From Lingula anatina (taxonomy: Eukaryota > Brachiopoda > Lingulata > Lingulida > Lingulidae): a stretch of 64,000 nucleotides of DNA. Both the position numbers and the translations under genes were made by a program. The stretch is taken from positions 846,663 through 910,662 of the forward strand of contig NW_019773958.1 of assembly GCF_001039355.2 (NCBI RefSeq), read 5' to 3'. How positions within the stretch are numbered: the stretch's first letter is position 1; each line of letters starts with the position of its first letter. The notes under the pieces are model-generated. The model was given only the letters and a program-made list of their open reading frames with translations. It ran no database searches and had not been told where the DNA came from. Positions 35,124-44,839 of the stretch are shown piece by piece.

Positions 35124-35318
35124 GAGGCGCCCTCTTTTGGTCTATTCGTTTATGAAAATCCCCATACAGGCTATTTATAGCACGTTGACTCAGCCACAGC
35201 TGATCTTACACAACGTGTTCCTAAATGCGTGTTTGAGCCGATGTCATAGTTTTGTATCCTATAAAACATAAAACAGATAAAGTTGTGTGTTATAGGGATC
35301 CCTTCAGTTATTTATAAA
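35124..35318 (+). promoter_or_regulatory. Promoter region of the second ATF3/JDP2-like gene
   Basis: A CTCF-like motif is on the minus strand at 35124-35140 (CCAAAAGAGGGCGCCTC). A MEF2 consensus CTATTTATAG is at 35171-35180, an AP-1 site TGACTCA at 35187-35193 and TATAAA at 35313-35318. Transcription would begin near 35343. Confidence 0.5.
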
Positions 35319-35427
35319 CTCCCCGTACATAAGACAGAAGTGTAACGAGCAGGTATATGGTCCTCCAGGCAGTCATCAGTCTTTGTGGGGATATCGGCTT
35401 TTTGTTAGATTTTATAACCTCAGTGCC

Positions 35428-35445
35428 ATGACGCTGTGCTTTTGA
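35428..35445 (+). promoter_or_regulatory. Upstream ORF in the 5' leader
   Basis: ATGACGCTGTGCTTTTGA encodes five residues and a stop. If transcription starts near 35343, it is the first ATG of the leader, with a purine at -3. uORFs control several stress-responsive ATF mRNAs; here the role is inferred. Confidence 0.4.
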
Positions 35446-35642
35446 AACGTGCGGCACGCATTTCGTCATACGAAGTTTCTAGAAAAGGACTACGCTCGCT
35501 GATAATTTTCATCATTCCAAAGGAATCAGAAGCATATCACAGGCACACGAGGACTCAATCCTTCGTTCGTACAGTACGACGGCCAGTGACAATTCTACTT
35601 TATATTTTATTAGTGATTACTTTACATTTATCGATGTGTATC

Positions 35643-37229
35643 ATGGCAAGAGCAATTACATCACACGTTTCTGCTTTTAAGACATTTCATAGGGGCTCCG
35701 AGGAAATACCTTATTACCCTCATATTAAGTGTGAACCAAACGCAGGGGTGGAGCTTGCCCAAGTGGCTCTTTGGGCCATGTCAAGGGAAGAGGCTCAGCA
35801 CGTTAGACCTGACAGCGAGCCCTCTAGCCCCACCGTTTGGCAAGGCGGTTGGCAGGATTTAGAGAGCTCTAATAACAGCCGAAGCTCGCATGATGTGAAG
35901 TCTGAAGAATATGATGAAGATGGAGAAGACAGTAAGTCGGAGTCCCTGGAATCTGCGGGGAATTCCGACGAAGAATGGAAGGTGAGTCGACAGAATTTAG
36001 ACTGTCATCATTGCGTTAGATGTGCCCGCAGTTTTTTAAATTCACCGTCATTAGACACAAGTGCACATAAACAAGTTTGTTAAAGTCAACTTATTTTAAA
36101 GGTTATAGATATGGGTGTTTTCGTTCAGTTTGAAAAGAATATATAATGTGCTTGTGCTACCTATGCGGAGCAGATAATTAACTGTAGGCCTACTTTTGCA
36201 GGTCTGTGGATGACTAGTTAGGTAGGCCTATGCCTTAAACGAGGCACAAAAAACGCATTCAGCGAGCTCGCAGTCGTATTATAAACCGTGAAATGTACCG
36301 TAACATCACAAATGCCGGTTTAATGTTAGTGCATACAATTTATTATTAATGTACATCTGACATGACCCTTACCGTCGTAGAGGTGACTTTGAAGTGACCT
36401 TGGAAAGCGTCCCTTTCGACCGGGGCTCGGAAAATTGACTGATGCAATACCGTGTTCAAGTTGCGTATCACTGGGCATGCGCGGAGGGACAGCTAGTATG
36501 AAATTTGCCGAAGTATGGATATCCTCGCTTCGCATGTTGAGAAAAGGGGGTGCGTTGTGATTTTAAGGATAGGGCCTAATAAATGTTAGCTATACACACG
36601 AATATTGAAAAAAATTAAAGGGAGAGAGGAAATATGAGGCTTAGGCCTACTCCCCCACCCCCCCACACACACAACCTGTTGCATTTCTAAGTTGAAATAA
36701 TATATAATTTAAGGAATATCATTAAAATTTTATCTTTTCTTCTTCTAGCCTACAACTGAAGATCGTCGTAAGCGACGCCGCGAACAGAACAAAATAGCCG
36801 CTAGGAAATGTAGGGAGAAAAAGAGAAAGCAAGCGCTGCAAACTAAAAAGGTAATAGCTACATCATCTCCTTGTCAATTAGCAAGTAAAACACACCCGAA
36901 TTTTTTTGTTGTTGAGTTACAAATCCTTATATAAAAGTAATCTTGCTTGCCCTGTGAAGTCTAAAATGGAAAATAAACTAGATAAAGCGGTAGTTCTAGT
37001 TAAAATAATTATAAGAATATTTAATCATGACGAGTTCCGTTTTTTCATTTTCAAGGAAACTGAACAGCTAGAATCAAGAAACGCTGAATTACGAAGGAAG
37101 ATCCGTGAACTAGAGAGCAAAAAGAAACTTTTATTGGAATTATGCTCCAGGAAGATGAAAACACAAATGAACTCACCAAAAAAACTGTGGAGGCGACAAT
37201 CGCAACTCGCAAACAACGATGCCAGTTAA
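35643..37229 (+). CDS. Second ATF3/JDP2-like bZIP transcription factor
   Basis: Exons 35643-35981, 36749-36850 and 37056-37229 join in phase 0 and give 204 residues, near the size of ATF3/JDP2. I chose the ATG at 35643 for its context (A at -3, G at +4); an in-frame ATG at 35634 would add three residues. The basic region (about 119-141) reads RRKRRREQNKIAARKCREKK, very like JDP2/ATF3. The zipper (Leu 152, 159, 166, 173) starts ETEQLESRNAELRRKIRELE, like the LESVNAEL block of ATF3/JDP2. The zipper is short and loses the His that ends the Fos/ATF3 zipper. The N-terminal part is acidic with Ser runs and has two sumoylation-type motifs (IKCE, VKSE). The basic-region exon is 102 nt, the same layout as its two neighbours. 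Whether this gene or the one at 29.3 kb is the true ATF3 orthologue is unresolved. Confidence 0.82.
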
Positions 37230-38718
37230 AAACCCGTCCATGGATAGTTTCGTCTGTATGACGAACTTTGTGGAGCCGTTTTAAGTTAGAGGACGAGATC
37301 CACCCGAGATCCCGTCCTCTTGAATCGGCAATTAATGTAAAGCTCAGGGCCTTGCTGTTGGACAGTGAGAAAGATATGTACATAAAAATGTAAATATTAT
37401 ATAATATATACTTGAAATGACAATGGGAATGTCAGTAACGTGCAAGAGATGGCGCTGCAGATGTGAGTTGAAAAAAAAAAACAAAACGAAAAAACAAAGG
37501 GTGCTTGATATGAGGATCGGGAAAATGTCGGTATACCTGTAAGGCCTGAGAAATCCTAATTATATGAACTACAATACGGTGAATCTCTGGTTGCTGTAAC
37601 TGTGGCTTTCTTTATCTTACTGTACCACGGCTGGGCTGAAGGAACTTACGGAACAAAACGCTGTTACTGCATATGTAAAACCGGCTCGATAAAAATGATT
37701 TGAACATATGCATGGGGAATTACTCGTTTTTACATTATTGTTTATGTCATATCTTAATTATGGTTTATAGCTATATGTCATTCCACTATATAAGTTAAAT
37801 GAGATTTATTCTTTTGTACTTTGTTAGGGTATTACAGTTCCTCGTAAAAATGTTAGTCATATAACACAGATACTGATAAAATCAACAACTAGCCTCTGCT
37901 CAGATCACTCTGAGATTTTGCGATTAACATTTATCAGAAGCATTTCTAAGGATCTCCTGATGGTGGAATTTAAATGTTATCCAATGGAGTGGTTAATGCG
38001 CAAAAGGTCACCGTTAAGATTGATATACTCGGTTGTGTAATATGGTAATAACGATGTTTTAATTGCACAACTATAACCTACACAAAACCAGTGAATGAAA
38101 CGAGTGAAATTCAGTTTCTGTTACCAGGTTGTTTTGTATTTGTTTTGTACTTAATATGTAAGTAAAGAGTTGGTTTATAACTGGACTTTTGTTTTTTATT
38201 CAATTTGAAATACTTAAACTAATCTGAATTGAATGGGTCAGAAGCTCTCAGTTTTTTCACTATATATATCTTAATCTCGATAGGTCCAACTTATCAGAGT
38301 GAACCATGTATGATGTAATTGAGAATAATAAGGAGAGCACATAATGTGCCCTACATGTTTCATACTAACTCGAATGTTACCTATGTACAGAGACTGGGGG
38401 ATGATCTTGGATCGCCTACGAGAGCCGCCTGTGCATATTATTATATCCAATATATTATACATAAAATTGGGAAACGGATCGGATACGAATTATTCCTACC
38501 CTTATGATTACACCAAGAATGCATTACCATTCTTGATTATATATAGAAGTTTATTTGTATATGCAAGGAATGCCATCTAATTCCTCTTTGGTATATCGGG
38601 TATTTGCAAGTCATCTCCACTTTATCGAAAGGTCACTGACCTGCGGCCTAGTTAAGAACTGAATGATTATAATATATCATTTCGTTCTAAGCCTGATAAA
38701 TGTCAATCTCCAGGAAGA
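37230..38718. other. 3'UTR and spacer before lysA
   Basis: No coding frame recognised. A possible acceptor (TCTCCAG, ending at 38713) lies just before the lysA ATG, suggesting an upstream non-coding exon within this stretch. Confidence 0.4.
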
Positions 38719-41700
38719 ATGGAGACGTACTCCTTCTCTTCTTACTTTTCAATGCGAGACGGTTGTCTACATTGTGAGGAAACGAGTGTCACTGATGTGC
38801 ACCGCATTTTGCAAGATGACTTCCCGGGTCGCGACAGTCCTTTCTTCGTGTACAGCCAAAATCAGATAGTAGAAAATATCCTTGCTTACAAACAGCCACT
38901 ACTTAGTCTGAGCAACCAATGCATACTGGGCTATGCTGTGAAAGCCAACTCGAATTTATCAATACTGAAACTCATCCGACAGCACTGCGACACTGCTGTC
39001 GTTGTCAGTGGGAATGAACTGAAGTTGGCATTGGCCGCGGGATTTCTCCCGGAAAATATTGTCTACAATGGCTGTGGAAAAACGCTTCGTGAAATCGATC
39101 ACGCGGTCAGTGTGGGCTGTTTGCTGAATATAGACAGCTTGTTTGACGTTGCCCACATTGGAAAGATTGCGAAGGGTAGAGGTGTCACTGTTCGAGTCCT
39201 CATTAGGATTAACCCGGACATCGAAGTGGTAGGTACACGTGCACCATACCCTCAACCAGGCCTGCAGATTATTTTTGTGCCCTTATCTCCAGCGCAAAAT
39301 AATCATGGCATGAGATATCTGTGAATATCTAGTGAAAACCCAATCTGTGACCCTGGTACAGGGCTATATACCGTCTACAAATTGCATTTGGTTAGGACCC
39401 CAATGTTGCATCCTAGCATTTGGAAACCAGATAGATCAAATGTGCTTTTATTTTGATCGTTCCCTAAAAAAAGAGCTTATATAATGTTTCGTTATCATTT
39501 GAATGTCTCCAAGATAAGGCTCTGGATCCAAACTTGAAACTTTCATTACAAGTCGTTGACTGGACATTGACTATTGTTTTAAGAAGAGTACCCGTCTCTG
39601 AGAATTTATATGCATATCCGATTTTAACAAAAAAAAACTTTTTGATGGAGGTCAGTTATAAATAGAACAAATTATCAAAGAAACATTTGACAACTTGTCC
39701 GCGATATCTTTGATTCTTTTTACTTCTGGCATACTTTTTGTACTGATCGTAGACGGCCCATCCATACATTTCTACCGCCTTGGCACAATGTAAATTCGGA
39801 ATAGGGATAAAAGAGATTGACGAGGTTCTCAGATATTTGCAAGATCAACCAAAATTGCGTCTTGTGGGCTTCCACTGCCACCTCGGCTCAACTATAGAGA
39901 GAACAGACGTGTATAGGTAAGATCAAGGGGACTGAACGGAATTACCTTGAGTGGTAGGTGAGTCTTGTAATTTAGTAATTTTTTGGCATGTAAAGACAAG
40001 ACGTAGGGACTCAAAATAAATATGAACACGGGTGTTACTACATATTCAGCTTTCTCTGTTCCAAATCTGCCATAAACTATGGCACAGGTGAGATATTGAA
40101 TGTCTCGATTAGTTTAAAGTAAGTATCGGAAGACTCAATAAATGAGTTAATTTTATATAATTATTTTTATGCATTTACTAAACTTACATTGCTGTAGAAG
40201 TCAAAATAAAGACGTGACTCACGTAACTGACACTTTTATCACCTAGAAAGACCGTATCTTCAGTGCTACAGGTGGTGGAGACTGTGCGTTCCATGGGATT
40301 GACGGATATCCAATACATAAATATAGGCGGAGGGCTTGGGATCGACTACAAAAGACATGTAAGCATTATATATGTATCTAAATATAACTGCACAAAAATC
40401 AATTATGATGAAAAAAAATCTGCCATATTCAGAATTACGTTAAATTGTGGAAGTCGTATTTTACAACAGTCACAGGTCATAGACCCAATTTTAATCTGTC
40501 TGAATATATTTCACAGGCGAAGAGAACCAGCCCTTTTATCAAACCAGCATTCTTGGACATAGTTTTCCGGTCTTTGCAGGATGGCAAGGCTGAGACAGAT
40601 ATCATAGCAGAAAATATACTTGAGGCATTTGAAAACCAACACAAGTTAGAATATATCTATAGAATATAAGTATCAAGCAATACAACTCGTCTGTCAGCGT
40701 AAATTGTTTACATGTTTTATCCTAGTTGTGTAATTTAAAGCAATCGTTTCTTATTTGATAATTGTCTCGTTTCCTTTCTATTCATTATTTATTCTATTTA
40801 TTATTACAAGCTTTATTTTGCGTTGATTTTCAGATATAAGGTTTTTATCAAATTATCATAGATATTTTAAATAATTTGAAATGTTTCTGCTAGAATGACA
40901 CCAGAAGAAGTCAGTGAAATTATACGAAGCAACTTACAGCAGTATCCACACCTAATCGAGGAATTTGAAAAACAACTGGAACCAGAAGTAATTTTGCCTG
41001 AAAGTTTCAATTTTTTCCTAATTTACTCACGTACATCACTTAAGTAATGGAAGCAGATAATCAAGATGGGACATGAATAAATAGGACCTAAATTGGGTAG
41101 TTTTATGATATACAGGTATGAAGACTAGTTTGATATTTGATCTAAAGTGTGTTTCAGCTTTCCCACCAGTGTCCTACTCCCAGCGACCTCGTTGCATCAG
41201 TCAAAGATTTAGTTGAAGGGAAAAATATTTCCTTAATTTTGGAGCCAGGGCGTTCAGTAGTAGGAAACGCTGGCGTGCTCGTTATGCATGTAATAGGGTG
41301 TAAGAAAAACGGACACAAAAGGTAAACCACGACATCAACAAGAAACATCTCATGAGTTCTTTAAAAATTGCCAAAGTTAAAAAGACAGAACCAGTGATGC
41401 CATTTATACAGCATAAAGATATCTACATGTTGAACGACAGAATTGAATCAAACCATGAATGTGCGCGCTAACGAAATTACTTACGCTTCAATTTTTTAAT
41501 ATTCAAATCCTTTTCACCAATTTCTTAACGTTTGTAGATTTTTAATAACAGATGGGTCCATGACCGAGGTTATCCGGCCAAGTCTTTACTCCGCATACCA
41601 CCACATAGAGCTGGCGGAATCCAGTACTTTGGCTTGCGGGAAGGCTGTATACGACATAGTTGGACCAGTATGTGAGTCGGGAGATTTCCTCGGAAAGGTA

Positions 41701-41826
41701 CAAGTTAATATGTTTAATTACAGTATTTGTGGAGAAACTTTGCTTTGAACGTTTTAAAACTGTGACCTTCCATTATATGCATCACTCGCGGAACCAAGAT
41801 ATGAAGAATGAGGGGGTTTGTGTATT

Positions 41827-41864
<38 letters not shown>

Positions 41865-42482
41865 CAAGAAACCTTATTCCAGCAAAGAATTTTTCAGCTG
41901 AAGGTGATTTGTAAAACATTGATATTGAAATATTTTAGAAACAAATCTTTGTCACTCTAAGTTAACTTGTCCTTGGTGTAATAGAATGTTCAGAGTAAAA
42001 TGTACATGAATTGCTCACTCCCTTACTCATCTGTATCCGTATTTTTATTTATTATTATTATTTTTTTTTCAAATCGAAAGGACCGTCTCCTATCCGTCCC
42101 ACACGAGGGTTGTTCAGTCACAATGTTTGATGTTGGTGCTTACGGCAGCGTAATGTCATCCAATTATAACTCCAGGGTAAGGAGGAAAATGTGCTAGTTT
42201 GTACATGTTACTAGTTAAACATTTTGATTAATTGTTGCACCCGGTGCATACGTAGAGATTGCGTCTGTTGAGAATAACCACTGTCACCAAATGCATTTGA
42301 TTTACGACTTCCAGTTGCGGCCAGTTGAAATTATCGTCAGTGGTAGAAAGTGGGCCGTGATACGAAAACCAGAAACATTTGGGGAGCTTATTAATCCCCA
42401 GTTGCTGACTATAACTTCAGAAGACAAAAAAGAAGAAAAAGTAAAAGAAAAACAATCAATTGAGGGTAAACATGCTAGTTAA
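38719..42482 (+). CDS. lysA: Diaminopimelate decarboxylase, plant/algal-type, nine coding exons
   Basis: Exons 38719-39228, 39753-39916, 40247-40358, 40517-40644, 40894-40987, 41158-41321, 41538-41697, 42081-42176 and 42315-42482 join without a frame break and give 531 residues. It is a PLP fold-III decarboxylase that turns meso-diaminopimelate into lysine. Motifs: PLP lysine K75 in GYAVKAN; HCHLGS (211-216); GGGLGIDY (252-259); LEPGR (364-368); CESGD (436-440); and AYG plus SNYN (464-474), which gives the active-site Tyr. The blocks DGSMTEVIRPSLY, HHIEL and VCESGDFLGKDR resemble plant LysA more than typical bacterial forms. There is no plastid transit peptide, so it is probably cytosolic. 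Residues 263-336 are an insertion absent from plant LysA, encoded by exons 4 and 5. Ornithine decarboxylase/antizyme inhibitor is excluded by CESGD, GGGLGIDY and the C-terminal blocks. Horizontal origin is inferred. Confidence 0.92.
39319..39380 (-). repeat. Dispersed repeat, family C, in lysA intron 1
   Basis: Read on the minus strand it contains CCAGGGTCACAGATTGGG and CACTAGATATTCACAGATAT, matching 5820-5955 and 25858-26012. An animal-genome repeat within the intron shows that lysA is part of the host chromosome. Confidence 0.55.
41829..41860. repeat. (TC)n microsatellite in lysA intron 7
   Basis: About sixteen TC units. Confidence 0.95.
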
Positions 42483-42565
42483 GTAATTTTCAATACAGGT
42501 CAGTATACAGTATATCACTATTGTACTTTATCATTGTTAGCGCATAGCCTTCTTGTGCTAGAGCC

Positions 42566-42571
42566 AATAAA
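42566..42571 (+). promoter_or_regulatory. Candidate poly(A) signal of lysA
   Basis: AATAAA 84 bp after the stop codon. Confidence 0.5.
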
Positions 42572-43359
42572 ATTATTTTAAATAAAAATAAGAAAAAATA
42601 TCAATATTATAAACTCGACTGATTGAGATTGTGAAAGAAAAGTTATATAATTCTTTATTTTAAATGTATTTATTTTACTTTTTTGTAGCGAGGCTGGTTG
42701 CCTTTTGGTGAGACTCACTTGTAGTTGTTGAAATAAGGGATTGAGATTGCTCTATCTTGAAGGCTCATATGGTCTTTGCAGTATCCGACCGAATATCATT
42801 ACTGTTGACTATCTACATGACTATCTACATGAATAATGAATTGCATGGAACTAGTTTATTCTATTTTAAATGGCTCAAAATATTGAATCCAAATGCAGGG
42901 ACGCGTCGGACAATGATTCGCGAGCAAGAGAAAATTGCTTTTCTCTTGAGGAAAATTAGATTTGGCGCGAAAACCCCGCATAGAATACATTTAATTGTAG
43001 AAGAAGGTAAACTTGAAGCATGGCGTGCATACGTTAAGGGTGTAATCTTGAGAAGGCTTAAAATGTGAATGAATCATTATAGTGTGTGTAAATTCTTATT
43101 CTGTGAATTCTCTGCAAATACAAAAAATAACGTTTTTTTAGCCTATCTTCCTCTTTTGAACTTTTTCTCATTGTTTTATTTTCTGATATGGTTCTATTTA
43201 AAAACTTGTACGTAAAAGTTAGCTGGTCACGGTGATACTCCGTGAAAACTTTTCTTCGTGACCGAGTAATCACTTAAAAATTCGTAGCTATTTATAGTAT
43301 TAACGCGTTTTTCTCTGCGCGCACTGATGAATGGGCGCGTGTAAAGCGCACCATACATG

Positions 43360-43391
43360 ATTGGTCGATTCCTTGTGGCCCATCGACCAAT
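43360..43391. promoter_or_regulatory. Inverted CCAAT-box pair
   Basis: ATTGGTCGAT (43360-43369) and ATCGACCAAT (43382-43391) are perfect inverted repeats holding divergent CCAAT boxes around a 12-nt loop. NF-Y-type promoter use is possible, but no gene start was found next to it. Confidence 0.35.
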
Positions 43392-44603
43392 CAAATGGGA
43401 AATTTATGTCACCTATCGACATATAGTACACTAGTAAGTCTGTTTGTGTTTGACTTCTTTTAAAGCAGGAAAACCTATGATGTGTTTCCAGAGGTATAAT
43501 GAACTCGGAAAATCATAGCTTTGATCACAGAATTTCCTAAGGGGAAGATATTAGTTTACGTATTTCTTTTAAGCTCAAGAATTGGCCTGCTCCTTTGAAC
43601 ATGTAAAACCTCGAGCTCGGGGGATCAGTAGATTTAAAGTATTTGAAGAAGGCAAGACTACTTAACAAAATCAGAAAAGGGGAGGAGAAGAGTACGTAGC
43701 TCTAAAAGAAACGGTTGGTGTGTCGGCAGACTTCAAAAGAGGTTGCAAGTGAAATCCGGAGCATCATCGTTCGACCTCTTCTCTTACCTTCCAGCATCAC
43801 ATACTTGTATTGACGTTGGTCAAAACTGGAATCCGTGATAAAAATTGGCATGCGCCCGAGATGGTAGCTGGCCATCAAGCTTATTTAATGCGGTGCATTG
43901 ATTTGCCACTCCAAACCCCTATGCTTAGTTCGGCGGTACTTCTTTCTACGGAATAGCCTCACACACTGTATGGCAACTTGGCTCGCGCTCGAGCACGCGG
44001 GTTTGCACTTATGCCGGTGCGCTAGTAGGGGCAGCTGCGGCACTCGGTGAAAGATAGGGCGCTGTTTTCTCCGCTCTTTTCCAGTTGGCATTTTTCTAAG
44101 TATGCGGTCAGCAAGGATCGGGGCTCTCACAGTGCAAAGTACTTGAACTCTTGGAAAGAGAACTTACTGAGGTTTGAAATTCACCACCAGCTTGGCAATT
44201 AAACTTGACGGCGACCGTGTATGAATTTAGTGGTACTCCGGAGAGTTTATAATACAAGAAGGTAAAATACGTCTTGGGTTTTCTCCGGTGCAGAGGGATT
44301 ACATATAACATTAATATAAACCTATTTGCCATTAAAACTCTCCCTCAGACGGTGTAAGGAGTTCGGAGGCGCCGGACACAGGGGGTAATCCTACTTGCCT
44401 AAGTACCTCTCAACTTACTGAGGAATTTCCCAGTGAAATGTGACAGAACACGGTGCATCAAAACGAGCGACCGCCAGCTCGTATTAATCCTGTCTATACC
44501 TTATCGACAGAAGCGTGTAGGCCAGTTTTACTTCATTCACATCTCATATTTCGGGGCCAAAACGACTTTTTTGATGAGATGCAAGCACAGGAACGATGTT
44601 ATC

Positions 44604-44711
44604 ATGGTATTGAGTAAGACCGGGCTCTTGGCGGTTGTGGTGGTGTTTATCATCAAGCTGTCCGGGCACTTGGACGGTTCTCCAGCACCCACACCAATGG
44701 ACCAGGGGCAG
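44604..44711 (+). CDS. Possible signal-peptide exon (alternative isthmin start or another gene)
   Basis: An ATG opens 36 codons (MVLSKTGLLAVVVVFIIKLS, then GHLDGSPAPTPMDQGQ) that look like a complete signal peptide and end at a donor (CAG then GTAGGG) in phase 0. Isthmin exon 2 also begins in phase 0, so it could be a distant alternative first exon; it could equally belong to an unrecognised secreted protein. An in-frame ATG upstream (44575) would add a basic N-terminus. No supporting partner exon was found. Confidence 0.3.
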
Positions 44712-44735
44712 GTAGGGGGACTTGGCACTCAACAC

Positions 44736-44839
44736 ACTCTCTCTCTCTCTCTCTCTCTCACTAAAATATCCCTCCTCTCTCCCTCTCTCTAAAGGTCCCT
44801 CTTTCTCTCTTTCTCTCTCTCCCTCTCTCTCTCTCTCTC
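44736..44839. repeat. CT-rich microsatellite
   Basis: (CT)n runs broken by short interruptions. The long Arg/Glu-alternating frame on the opposite strand is an artefact of it. Confidence 0.95.

Noticed and set aside
38719-42482. Ornithine decarboxylase or antizyme inhibitor
   Set aside because: This was the first guess from the fold-III decarboxylase pattern, but GYAVKAN, GGGLGIDY, CESGD and the whole C-terminal half fit diaminopimelate decarboxylase, not ODC.
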